The position numbers were made by a program, and so were the translations under genes. From an uncultured Christensenellaceae bacterium (GTDB taxonomy: Bacteria > Bacillota > Clostridia > Christensenellales > Borkfalkiaceae), in contig CAJUSA010000006.1 in assembly GCA_910589015.1 (NCBI GenBank), positions 1 through 24,482 on the forward strand: a stretch of 24,482 nucleotides of DNA, read 5' to 3'. The notes below the pieces were generated by a model. The model was given only the letters and a program-made list of their open reading frames with translations. It did no database searches and had not been told where the DNA came from. Positions 1 through 7,707 of the stretch are shown in pieces. Each line of letters starts with the position of its first letter. Positions within the stretch are counted from its first letter, which is position 1.

Positions 1-518
1 TCCCTTGTTGCCTCGTCTATCATCGTGTATTGGAAGAGCCACTCTTCCGGGAACTTTCCTTTGTTGCACTCTCTCGGCACATACTTGACGTCCATTTGCA
101 TTTTTCTTCCGAGCATTTCGGGAGTATCATAGGGCTTCGGAACATACCTTTCCTTCTCTTGTGCTGGGCGAAGGTTGTGCTTTACTATGTATTGATAGAA
201 TCCGAAGTAAGTCCTACTATAAGCCTTCTCCGACCTCAATATTCCATAAGCCTCCGAATAACTTATGCCGGGCTTCTCTTCAAGGATTTTCTCAATCCAC
301 TCTACCTCTTCCTTCGTGTGCGAGTTGGGGTGCGGAGTATGAGGACGAGACGAAGCATTTTCAAGACTTGCAAGTGTACCGTCATACTTCTTTTTCCAAC
401 GGAATATAGTGCAGACGTTACATTTTGTTTTCATCGCCACATAGTCAATATCTCGCTTTTCTTCAAGGAGCAAAAGGGCTTTGAGTTTTTCCCTTGCCGA
501 ATATTTTTTTCCTTTCAT
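1..518 (-). CDS. Transposase with HTH and integrase-type DDE domain, 3' end beyond the window
   Basis: The reverse strand reads open from an ATG at 518 to the left edge, giving 172 residues without a stop. The N-terminus (MKGKKYSAREKLKALLLLEE) is a helix-turn-helix with CTIFRWKKKYDG around residues 36-47, and a second HTH-like segment covers about 68-115. From about residue 138 the sequence (KMQMDVKYVPRE) resembles the start of an integrase (rve) catalytic core, with Asp143 the likely first acidic residue of the DDE triad and YTMIDEATR following at 164-172. The other two catalytic residues would lie outside the window. This layout fits IS481/IS3-like transposases; the exact family is uncertain. 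An ideal Shine-Dalgarno AGGAGG (533-528) lies 9 nt before the ATG. Whether the element is intact cannot be judged here. Confidence 0.85.
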   Translation of the reverse strand, partial: MKGKKYSAREKLKALLLLEEKRDIDYVAMKTKCNVCTIFRWKKKYDGTLASLENASSRPHTPHPNSHTKEEVEWIEKILEEKPGISYSEAYGILRSEKAYSRTYFGFYQYIVKHNLRPAQEKERYVPKPYDTPEMLGRKMQMDVKYVPRECNKGKFPEEWLFQYTMIDEATR

Positions 519-539
519 ACACCTTCACCTCCTATATTT

Positions 540-568
540 ATTATACCATATTATATAGAATTTTTCAA
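540..568 (-). promoter_or_regulatory. SigA-type promoter of the transposase gene
   Basis: On the reverse strand TTGAAA (568-563) is followed after 17 nt by TATAAT (545-540), with an extended -10 TG. The expected start point is near 533, right at the AGGAGG ribosome site, so the mRNA would have almost no leader upstream of its Shine-Dalgarno sequence. Confidence 0.65.
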
Positions 569-599
569 GACCTTTTGTAGAAAACACGCCTCGAAAATA

Positions 600-628
600 T
601 TGCCTTTTCGTGAGGGGTATGGTATAAT
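600..628 (+). promoter_or_regulatory. Promoter of the frameshifted lipoprotein gene
   Basis: TTGCCT (600-605), a 17-nt spacer and TATAAT (623-628) lie 27 nt before the ATG at 655. The 11-nt string TATGGTATAAT (618-628) is the exact inverse of 540-550 in the transposase promoter, so two identical extended -10 elements point away from each other. Confidence 0.6.
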
Positions 629-654
629 GAGTTATACACATTTTGAGGTGATTT

Positions 655-1130
655 ATGAAAAAAATTTTTTCACTATTATTGGCATTTTTGACCCTATCAT
701 TATGTAGTATAGGGTTAATAGGGTGTTCTAATAATACGACCCCCCCCCCGAGTTTTCCACAATAAAATTAACCTCCGATAACTTCAATGAGTATATTTCG
801 GTCAATTTTAGTTTTTTTGACTATGAAATGACCACTTCAAACGGCGGAGAGTATAAATATGATATAAGAGTGAGAATGGAGATTTCCACAACGCCACGAC
901 AACCAAATCTTTTATTTTCAGAAGCAAGTATATTCATTATGCGTAAAGACGGTTTTTTAACAGATTGCTTCTTCTATCCTACTCCAAATTGTCAACTTGA
1001 CTCAAATGGATTTTCGAGCGTATCTTGCTATGTTAGTACACACACAAATTGGGCGCTATTTGTTCCAGATATATCTCTCGATACATTGAAGATTTACCCC
1101 AGCGGTTATGTTAAAGTTCAAATAATATAA
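655..1130 (+). pseudogene. Small lipoprotein gene split by a frameshift at a C10 tract
   Basis: An ATG at 655, with GAGGTG 4 nt upstream, starts a lipoprotein signal peptide (MKKIFSLLLAFL..., lipobox LIGC with Cys24). This frame ends at TAA 763-765 after only 36 residues. From about 750 another frame is open to TAA 1128-1130 and reads smoothly from EFSTIKLTSDNFNEYISV through an ATG at 828. The two frames meet in the C run at 740-749. One extra C, or two fewer, would join them into a protein of 158 residues with a Pro linker after the lipid-anchored Cys. The mature part looks beta-rich (YKYDIRVRMEIS, SGYVKVQII) with several cysteines; I do not recognise a family. It may be a true pseudogene, a phase-variable gene or a sequencing error in the homopolymer. 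The ATG at 828 lacks a clear ribosome site, so I do not take it as the start. Confidence 0.75.
740..749 (+). repeat. C10 homopolymer inside the lipoprotein gene
   Basis: Ten consecutive C lie exactly at the frame break, in the Pro-rich segment after the lipobox. Length 10 is out of frame; lengths 8 or 11 would restore the frame. Such tracts slip easily in replication and in sequencing. Confidence 0.9.
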
Positions 1131-1134
1131 AATC

Positions 1135-1164
1135 AAAGAGCAAGGAACTCAATCCTTGCTCTTT
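1135..1164. terminator. Bidirectional terminator between convergent genes
   Basis: A perfect 12-bp stem (1135-1146 with 1153-1164, core GAGCAAGGA/TCCTTGCTC) encloses a 6-nt loop. T-rich sequence follows on both strands. It lies between the stop of the rightward lipoprotein gene (1130) and the stop of the leftward phage-like gene (1169), so it can serve both. Confidence 0.8.
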
Positions 1165-1168
1165 TACT

Positions 1169-3487
1169 TTATGCGGCATAGCCACTGTACTCATAGAGTT
1201 TTTCTTTTTCGGACTTCGTAAGCGATAACCTTTGAATGTAACTCTTAACTTGTTGCTGTCCGTTTTTATTGGAATATCCGAGATAACCCATAATCATATA
1301 CTTTTGAGCCGCCTTCAACCCGAGAGAATTGATATAAGTTTGCACCTTCTTCTTTCTCGACCCGGAAACGATATTCCCTTTCTTGTCGGTGTCGGCTTCA
1401 ATGCTTCTCGCCATTGCAACGATTATCGCAAGCGAAGATATATCGATAGCCTTCGCAAAAAGAATGTTCTTCGTTTCGAGTTCTACCCCGAGCAAATCCT
1501 CAATCGCAAGGTTATAGTAAATATCGTAAATAAACCTCACGGCTTTCGCCTTGACCTCATCGCTTGTGGAGGCATAGGATTTGTTGTTTACAAGGCTTGC
1601 AAGCGCCTTGTTTGCCTCGCCATAAACCTTTTTGAATCGTTCTCTTTGCTTTGAGGTAATCTCCACCTCTTCGCCCTCATAAGAGATAGTGCTTCCAATA
1701 CTTTTCGGAATCACTTGATAGCCTCCCTTTACGAGCCTATCCATTTCTTCTCTCGCAAACGAATTGTCGATTCCTCCCACTTTCTCATCAAGCATAATCC
1801 CTACGATAGTCGCAAGCATTTCGTCATCGTCATTGCTTATTGCTTTTTGGAGGTCGGTGGAATAATTTTTGTTGTAGAGGTTATTATCCCATTCATAAGC
1901 CGTAGAAGGACTAATCCTTTTCATAAGCCCATAGATGATATTATAGACATTTCTCGTAGGAAGCCCCAATATTTGACCTACCGCAAAAGATAATTCCTTC
2001 ACTGTCCTCAAAGGCTTTATATCTTCGCCCTTCGCTAACGAGGTAACGGTTGAAATCGTTCCAGAGAAAGCGTCAAACAAATCATTAAGAGCCGAATAGG
2101 AGTAGTTGTTAAGGTCATATCCCTCGGTGAGTTTTGCGTAAAGGTCTTTAATGAGAGGTAATCCACCCATAAGGTTTCCGATAGCGTCAACCGCCATATT
2201 CGCCGGGATATTCTCATCGTCATCGTCCTTGTTGTAGAGCCAACGGAAGGCTTGTGCTATAAGCGCCATAAATATCGCCGTAGAAGCAAGCGCCGCAACC
2301 GATTTGACGGATTTTTTCTTCGCCGCTTTGAGTTTCTCTTCCAAAGCCGCCTTCGCCTTGCTATCGGTTGTTTCCTTGATTTTAGCCTTTAAGACCGAGA
2401 CCTCTCCAAGCGAATCCACCACTCTTCCGAATACCTTCATCGAATCGGCGGTGAACATAGTCAAAGTTTTCATCAATTCGCTTCCGGAACGCATAGCCGC
2501 CGACCTCTCGGTGGCCATAGAGTTTTGTTGCGTTTCGACAATAACTTTTTCAAGGAGTTCCCCGGCTTTCTTTTTGTTTTCTTCCGTTCCGACCTTGAAG
2601 CCACTATCTTTTTCTACTTGGACTTGGCAAGCCCCGAAAAGTTTTTTAATTACGAAGCGGTCTACCATTCCGATAGGCTTCATCAAAGCACTTCCGACCT
2701 TATCGACCTTCTCCATAACGCCTTGTGCCATAGCAGCCGAATTGTCATTGTTACGCACGGCGGCGAGTTGGCAATATTCGTCCACGTCCTTCGCATTGAT
2801 AGATAATCCCTTCAAGATTGAAGAATAATCGAGAATACTACCGGAAGCAAAGAATGAGGATAATTGGGTAAACCATACCTTCGGATTCAATCCGAGTTGG
2901 TAAGTAGCATAATGACCTCGGAAGAAGCCAAACAATTTACTACCACCGCCTCTTGTGGGCGAGATTCCTTGCAAATCGCTTATGAGTTTTTTGAAGTAAT
3001 CATTTCCTTTCGCCCAAGTGTTTTCGCCCTCCGTTCTCACGGTAATCGGCTTGTTGGCGTCCTCCGACATATTGAGGTTATAGAGTATATCGTATTGGTC
3101 GATGACGGTTGCAAGCCCGGCATATTGGCTCACTCCGTGAATATGCCTATCAAGCACTTCATCAAGCCCCTCGATAAATAATTCACCCTTTGCGCCTTGC
3201 ACGGTGTCCTTATTGAAAGAAGCGTTGCTCACACGATTCATCTCATCGAAGAAACTTCCGCTATCAACCGTTACGGCACTATTAGCACGGCGAATCGGAA
3301 TATAATACCCTTCAAAGACATTGGAATACCCTTGCCTTAAAATATCGGTCTCCCTTTTCGCTTCTTTGCAATCTTCATTGAAGATTTTTTCGGCAATCGA
3401 GATATATTCTCTAACATGAAAGATTATTGCCTGAATTTTTTTCCGACGCGGCAAAACCGAACCGTCGTGTTGTGCGCACCGTCGCAT
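1169..3487 (-). CDS. Phage-like large polyvalent/virion protein, 5'-truncated C-terminal fragment
   Basis: The ORF encodes 772 residues. Residues 1 to about 24 (MRRCAQHDGSVLPRRKK...) are read from tandem intergenic repeats at 3459-3487 and from the junction, so they are not part of the original protein. Real homology appears to begin near REYISIAEKIF (about 26-36). The body is mainly helical and charged: a segment around 188-215 (FRGHYATYQLGLNPKVWFTQLS), a coiled-coil-like Lys/Glu stretch at 364-393, one hydrophobic helix at about 395-417, an acidic DDDDE patch at 421-425, then an amphipathic region (AIGNLMGGLPLIKDLYAKL). From memory this pattern matches the C-terminal parts of giant polyvalent or internal virion proteins of Clostridia phages and integrative elements (LPD38-like). 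Family assignment is tentative. Codon use (many AGG, ATA, AAT) differs from the core genes. No ribosome site precedes the ATG, so expression is doubtful and the locus may be a relic. Confidence 0.6.
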   Translation of the reverse strand: MRRCAQHDGSVLPRRKKIQAIIFHVREYISIAEKIFNEDCKEAKRETDILRQGYSNVFEGYYIPIRRANSAVTVDSGSFFDEMNRVSNASFNKDTVQGAKGELFIEGLDEVLDRHIHGVSQYAGLATVIDQYDILYNLNMSEDANKPITVRTEGENTWAKGNDYFKKLISDLQGISPTRGGGSKLFGFFRGHYATYQLGLNPKVWFTQLSSFFASGSILDYSSILKGLSINAKDVDEYCQLAAVRNNDNSAAMAQGVMEKVDKVGSALMKPIGMVDRFVIKKLFGACQVQVEKDSGFKVGTEENKKKAGELLEKVIVETQQNSMATERSAAMRSGSELMKTLTMFTADSMKVFGRVVDSLGEVSVLKAKIKETTDSKAKAALEEKLKAAKKKSVKSVAALASTAIFMALIAQAFRWLYNKDDDDENIPANMAVDAIGNLMGGLPLIKDLYAKLTEGYDLNNYSYSALNDLFDAFSGTISTVTSLAKGEDIKPLRTVKELSFAVGQILGLPTRNVYNIIYGLMKRISPSTAYEWDNNLYNKNYSTDLQKAISNDDDEMLATIVGIMLDEKVGGIDNSFAREEMDRLVKGGYQVIPKSIGSTISYEGEEVEITSKQRERFKKVYGEANKALASLVNNKSYASTSDEVKAKAVRFIYDIYYNLAIEDLLGVELETKNILFAKAIDISSLAIIVAMARSIEADTDKKGNIVSGSRKKKVQTYINSLGLKAAQKYMIMGYLGYSNKNGQQQVKSYIQRLSLTKSEKEKLYEYSGYAA

Positions 3488-3622
3488 TGAACCGCACGGT
3501 CATGTTGAGCGCACGGTCATGTTGAGCGAAGTCGAAACATCTGCGATTCTTCGGCAGGCTCAGAATGACAAACGCTACAAAGTCGAAACATACTTCGGCG
3601 GGCCCGGAATGACAAATGCTAC
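3459..3622. repeat. Intergenic repeat block: 17-bp tandem units plus imperfect palindromes
   Basis: Two perfect tandem copies of CGCACGGTCATGTTGAG lie at 3494-3510 and 3511-3527, preceded by two degenerate copies at 3459-3475 and 3476-3493. From 3517 an imperfect palindrome runs to 3571, whose ends TCATGTTGAGC and GCTCAGAATGA can pair. A diverged second copy of its GTCGAAACAT...GAATGACAAA(C/T)GCTAC part follows at 3581-3622. The TCATGTTGAGCG core returns at the right end of the window, so this is a dispersed repeat family of the host chromosome. Confidence 0.8.
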
Positions 3623-3623
3623 G

Positions 3624-3650
3624 AAAAAATGCGGCGTAACGCCGCATTTT
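3624..3650 (-). terminator. Terminator of the ftsK–nadE operon
   Basis: Just downstream of the nadE stop, a GC-rich hairpin (AAAATGCGGC at 3626-3635 with GCCGCATTTT at 3641-3650) is followed on the reverse strand by six T (complement of A 3624-3629). It is a typical intrinsic terminator. Confidence 0.85.
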
Positions 3651-3659
3651 CATCAAATA

Positions 3660-5576
3660 TTATAATTTTTCCAAACGGGCAAGCCAAAGCGATCCCGAAG
3701 CGTCGGAAGGCATGCGCCAGTCGGCACGCGGAGACAGCGAAACCGATCCGACCTTTACGCCGTCGGGCATGCAATTCCGCTTGAACTGCTGCGAGAAAAA
3801 CCGTTTATAAAACACTTGCAGCCACTTTATTATCGTCGTTGCGTCGTATTGTTCCGCAAAAGCGTATCGCGCCAAATACAGTATTTTTTCGGGTTCGTCG
3901 CCGCGACACAGCATACGGTATAAAAAGAAATCGTGCAGTTCGTACGGTCCGACGATATCCTCTGTCTTTTGCGCGATCGCCCCTTTTTCGTCGGGCGGGA
4001 GCAATTCGGGCGAAATTTCGGTTTCGGTTATAGCGCACAGGATCTTTCCCGCCGTACCGCCCAGCCGCGTCCCTTCCTCGCGCACGAGATATTTTACGAG
4101 CGTTTTGGGAACCGACGCATTCACGCCGTAATGGCTCATATGATCGCCGTTATAGGTGCACCAGCCGAGGGCAAGCTCGGAAAGATCGCCCGTGCCGATC
4201 ACGAGACCGCCCGTTTGGTTGGCGATATCCATTAAAATCATGGTGCGGTAACGCGCCTGCGCGTTTTCGTAGGTGACGTCGTGCACGGCAGGGTCGTGCC
4301 CGATCTCTTGAAAATGGTTCAAAACGGTATCCGCGATCGGTACGGTTTTCGCCGTCACGCCCATTTCCCGCATGAGCGCGAGCGAATTGTTTTTGGTCTT
4401 GTCGGACGTGCCGAACCCCGGCATGGCGACGGCAAGAATATCCGTACGCGGTTTTTTTAAGAGATCGAACGCCCGCGCCGTCACGAGCAGGGCAAGCGTG
4501 GAATCGAGCCCGCCCGAAACGCCTAAAACCGCCGTTTTCGCCCCGACGTGTTCCAGCCGCCGCGCCAGCGCGTACGACTGAATTTCCAAAATCGTTTCGG
4601 TGCGCTCTTGTCTGTTTTCCCCTGCGGGAACGAACGGCGTTCGGGAAACGCTGCGTAAGCTTAAATCGCCGCCGCCGCCGATAAACGAACAGGCCGCCGC
4701 GAAATATTCACCTCCGTCGCCGTCGCGGAAGGTGTTGTTGCAACGGCGTTCGTGCTCGAGAAAGCCCGCGTCGATTTCCGCCTCGCATACGCCGCCTTCG
4801 AAGGGCTGCGTTTCCGCAAGCAGCGCGCCGTTTTCGTAGATAAGATGATTGCCTGAAAACACGCAATCGCCCGTACTTTCGTACATGCCCGCGTCGCAAT
4901 AAATATATCCGCAAACACATTTTCCCGACTGCGCCGCCAACAGCGTTTTGCGGTATTCCCGCTTGCCCACCGTTTCATCGGATGCGGAAAGATTGACGAT
5001 GATATTCGCATTCGTAACCGCCGCTTTCGTCGAAGGGGATACGGGCGCCCACAGATCTTCGCAGATTTCGCAGGCAACGGTCACGCCGTGCTGCGTATCG
5101 ATGATGAGCAAATCGGTACCGAAATAATATTCCCGCCGTCCTGCTTTCACACTCGTTCCTTCGACGTCGGGATCGGCGGGTGTAAAATACCGTTTTTCGT
5201 AAAATTCGCCGTAGTTGGGAAGATGGGCTTTGGGCACAAGTCCTTTTACTTCGCCGCCGCACACCGCCGCCGCGCAATTATAAAGTTTGCCGCCCGTCGC
5301 CGCAAACGGCAGCCCGACGAACACGAGCATGGTTTTCTCTTTCGTCGCCGCGGCGATCGAATCGAGCGCTTCGAGACAGCCGTCCAAAAGCGTTTTTTGT
5401 AAGAACAGATCGCCGCAGGTGTAGCCGCTTAAACACAGCTCGGGAAAAACGAGGATTTCCGTCCCCTTTTTCGCCTGTTTTTCGATAACTTCGATGATCT
5501 TTTGCGCGTTATACCGAGGATCGGCGACCCGTAGTTCGGGACTTGCCGCCGCGACTTTTACGAAACCGTGTTTCAT
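3660..5576 (-). CDS. nadE: Glutamine-dependent NAD+ synthetase
   Basis: This cytosolic enzyme amidates nicotinic acid adenine dinucleotide to NAD+ with ATP, using ammonia from glutamine. The 638 residues fit the two-domain form. The N-terminal nitrilase-type glutaminase (about 1-300) has the expected triad: Glu46 in FPELCLSGY, Lys116 in VPKAHLP and Cys172 in CEICEDLW. The C-terminal synthetase has the PP-loop SGGLDST at 354-360 and a conserved GTGDLSELALGW further on. The start is 3 bp after the recA stop, with only a weak GGGAG about 14 nt upstream, so translation may be coupled to recA. It is the last gene of the operon and is followed by a terminator. Two genes upstream lies cinA, whose C-terminal domain can feed the same pathway by deamidating NMN. 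Confidence 0.96.
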   Translation of the reverse strand: MKHGFVKVAAASPELRVADPRYNAQKIIEVIEKQAKKGTEILVFPELCLSGYTCGDLFLQKTLLDGCLEALDSIAAATKEKTMLVFVGLPFAATGGKLYNCAAAVCGGEVKGLVPKAHLPNYGEFYEKRYFTPADPDVEGTSVKAGRREYYFGTDLLIIDTQHGVTVACEICEDLWAPVSPSTKAAVTNANIIVNLSASDETVGKREYRKTLLAAQSGKCVCGYIYCDAGMYESTGDCVFSGNHLIYENGALLAETQPFEGGVCEAEIDAGFLEHERRCNNTFRDGDGGEYFAAACSFIGGGGDLSLRSVSRTPFVPAGENRQERTETILEIQSYALARRLEHVGAKTAVLGVSGGLDSTLALLVTARAFDLLKKPRTDILAVAMPGFGTSDKTKNNSLALMREMGVTAKTVPIADTVLNHFQEIGHDPAVHDVTYENAQARYRTMILMDIANQTGGLVIGTGDLSELALGWCTYNGDHMSHYGVNASVPKTLVKYLVREEGTRLGGTAGKILCAITETEISPELLPPDEKGAIAQKTEDIVGPYELHDFFLYRMLCRGDEPEKILYLARYAFAEQYDATTIIKWLQVFYKRFFSQQFKRNCMPDGVKVGSVSLSPRADWRMPSDASGSLWLARLEKL

Positions 5577-5579
5577 AGA

Positions 5580-6608
5580 TTATTCGGCGTCTCCCGCAAC
5601 GCTCTCGGCAGGCATTTCCCTTGCCGCGCCGCGGATCTTTTCTTCGATTTCCGCCGCAAGTTCGGGATTATCCTTTAAGAACTGCCGCATCTTCTCTCTG
5701 CCGTTCGCCACCTTGGTATCGTTATAACTGAACCAGGCGCCGCTCTTTTTAATGACGTCGTACTGCACGCCCAGATCGATAAGGCAGCCTTCCTGCGAAA
5801 CGCCTTCGCCGAACATGATGTCGAATTCCGCCTGACGGAAGGGCGGGGCGAGCTTGTTTTTGACGACCTTCGCGCGGGTGCGGTTGCCCGCCGCCCCTTC
5901 GGAATCTTTGAGCACGTCTTTCTTGCGGACGTCGATCCGCACGGACGCGTAGAATTTAAGCGCCTTGCCGCCGGGGGTCACTTCGGGGTTGCCGAACATG
6001 ACGCCCACCTTTTCGCGCAGCTGGTTGATAAACACGACGCAGGTTTTGCTCTTGTTGACGATCGCCGTGAGTTTTCTGAGCGCCTGCGACATCAGGCGCG
6101 CCTGCAAGCCGACGTGACTGTCGCCCATGTCGCCTTCGATTTCGGCTTTGGGCGTGAGCGCCGCAACCGAGTCGACGACGATCATGTCGATCGCCGAGGA
6201 ACGCACGAGCGCGTCCACAATGTCGAGCGCCTGTTCGCCCGTATCGGGCTGGGAAACGTACAGCTCGTCTAAATTGACGCCGAGATTTTTGGCATACACG
6301 GGATCGAGCGCGTGTTCCGCGTCGATAAACGCCGCCACGCCGCCGAGTTTTTGCGCCTGCGCCACCGCGTGCAACGCAACCGTGGTCTTACCCGAGGATT
6401 CGGGGCCGTAAATTTCCACCATTCTGCCGCGGGGAAGTCCGCCGATCCCGAGCGCCAGATCGAGCGATAAACAGCCCGTGGGAATGACCTCGATATCGGT
6501 ATTGCCCGCGTCTTTGCCGAGTTTCATGATGGCGCCCTTGCCGTAAGCCTTTTCGATCTGCGCTAAAACCGCGTCTAACGCTTTGAGTTTGTCGTCGTTC
6601 ATATCCAT
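5580..6608 (-). CDS. recA: Recombinase RecA
   Basis: RecA forms ATP-dependent filaments on single-stranded DNA for homologous recombination and SOS induction. The 342 residues match the usual length. The Walker A motif GPESSGKTT lies at 68-76, followed by the conserved MIVVDSVAALTPKAE (Walker B), the L1 region GLQARLMSQALRKLT, and FINQLREKVGVMFGNPEVTPGG. The C-terminal tail is short and only moderately acidic. AAGGAG precedes the start region: it lies 4 nt before the ATG at 6608 and 10 nt before a second in-frame ATG (Met3), so either could be used. It is 25 bp downstream of cinA, the common Firmicutes order; nadE follows where rny is often found. I see no obvious SOS (DinR) box directly upstream; the gene appears to be transcribed from the ftsK promoter. 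Confidence 0.98.
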   Translation of the reverse strand: MDMNDDKLKALDAVLAQIEKAYGKGAIMKLGKDAGNTDIEVIPTGCLSLDLALGIGGLPRGRMVEIYGPESSGKTTVALHAVAQAQKLGGVAAFIDAEHALDPVYAKNLGVNLDELYVSQPDTGEQALDIVDALVRSSAIDMIVVDSVAALTPKAEIEGDMGDSHVGLQARLMSQALRKLTAIVNKSKTCVVFINQLREKVGVMFGNPEVTPGGKALKFYASVRIDVRKKDVLKDSEGAAGNRTRAKVVKNKLAPPFRQAEFDIMFGEGVSQEGCLIDLGVQYDVIKKSGAWFSYNDTKVANGREKMRQFLKDNPELAAEIEEKIRGAAREMPAESVAGDAE

Positions 6609-6633
6609 TCTTCTCCTTGATTTTTTACGATTT

Positions 6634-7707
6634 TTATTTGATTTCTTTATAAGCGAGGAAGAGCGCCAGATTGACCGCCGTATCGATCACGCGGTTGCGG
6701 TCGCCCTCGAAGTGCAATTTGTAAGTCTGCACGCGCTCTTTGGTCGCAATGGCGAGAAAGCACAGTCCCACGGGGGTATTGCGTTCGGCAGTCGGGCCGG
6801 CGTTGCCCGTCGAGGCGATCGCCAGATCGCAATGCCCCTGCGCAAGCAGCCCCGCCGCCATTTCGTAAGCCGTTTCTTCCGAAACGGCGCCCTTCGACAT
6901 AAGCGTATATTCCGAAACCCCCAGCCGTTCGGCTTTGGCTTTGGAATCGTAAGTATTCAGCCCTTCGTAAAAGACGCGGCTCGCGCCCGAAACCGAAACG
7001 ATCGCCCGCCCGATCGCGCCGCCCGTAAACGATTCCGCCGTGGCGATCTTGCGGCGGTGCAACGTGAGCGCTTCGACGAGCCGTTCCTGCACCGAAACGT
7101 CGTCCATTGCGTAAATATATCCGCGTAACCCCGTTGCGAGAATGCGCACCACTTCGTCGGCGATCATCTTGGGCGTATTGCGGTCGTAGATCATTTCGAC
7201 GCGCAAATCGCCGTTCTTCTCGCTGACGTGTAAAATGAGTTTGCCCTGCGATGCCGCCTCCGCCTGCGCGATCGCCGCCGTAAGCAATTCGGGCGGAACG
7301 GACATCGCGCGGATGACGACGCGCAGATAGGAATTTTCCCGATGCGAATCGATTGTTTCCTGCCCCGCGCGCACCGCCTCGGCACCCGCCTGCCCCGAAG
7401 GGAACACGGCGACGAGTTTTCCCGTTTCCTTCATACGGGCGAAATCGCCTTCGAACGTTGCCCCCATCGCCTCGAACGCGCCGAACGCGCCGCGCAAAAG
7501 CGGTTTGTCGCAGATGAGGAACACGCCGCCGCAATCGACAAGCAACCGCGAAAGCGCTTCCGTAAGCCGTTCTGTTTCTTCGTACGGCAGCAGGACGATT
7601 TCTTCGAGAAACACGCCACCCTGCAAAAGCGCGTCGCACACGGAGGCGTATTCCACCGACTCGGTGGGATTTTTCTTGTTGCGTAACACAACCGCCGCGT
7701 ATTTCAT
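6634..7707 (-). CDS. cinA: CinA-like protein with C-terminal NMN amidohydrolase (PncC) domain
   Basis: The C-terminal half (about 205-357) carries the PncC/CinA-C signature: AESFTGG at 224-230, VSGASRVFYEGLNTYDSKAKAERLGV, GAVSEETAYEMA, then ASTGNAGPT and TPVGLCFLAI. In the family this domain converts nicotinamide mononucleotide to nicotinate mononucleotide plus ammonia. The N-terminal half (1 to about 200) has the length of the MoCF/COG1058 domain but lacks its usual signatures: nothing like GDELL near the start, and the expected GG(T/L)GPT is replaced by LICDKPLL near 64-71. The pyrophosphatase activity known in full CinA proteins is therefore doubtful. The start overlaps the end of pgsA by 4 nt (ATGA), which indicates translational coupling. 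The context pgsA–cinA–recA is classical; the nearby nadE strengthens a role in NAD recycling. Confidence 0.9.
   Translation of the reverse strand: MKYAAVVLRNKKNPTESVEYASVCDALLQGGVFLEEIVLLPYEETERLTEALSRLLVDCGGVFLICDKPLLRGAFGAFEAMGATFEGDFARMKETGKLVAVFPSGQAGAEAVRAGQETIDSHRENSYLRVVIRAMSVPPELLTAAIAQAEAASQGKLILHVSEKNGDLRVEMIYDRNTPKMIADEVVRILATGLRGYIYAMDDVSVQERLVEALTLHRRKIATAESFTGGAIGRAIVSVSGASRVFYEGLNTYDSKAKAERLGVSEYTLMSKGAVSEETAYEMAAGLLAQGHCDLAIASTGNAGPTAERNTPVGLCFLAIATKERVQTYKLHFEGDRNRVIDTAVNLALFLAYKEIK

Noticed and set aside
30..707. 225-codon rightward ORF
   Set aside because: It lies antisense to the transposase, whose frame has a perfect ribosome site and promoter, and its far end overlaps the lipoprotein start.
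3411..3656. 81-codon leftward ORF between nadE and the phage-like gene
   Set aside because: It is read entirely from repeats and the terminator; its peptide is the typical by-product of such repeats and it has no ribosome site.
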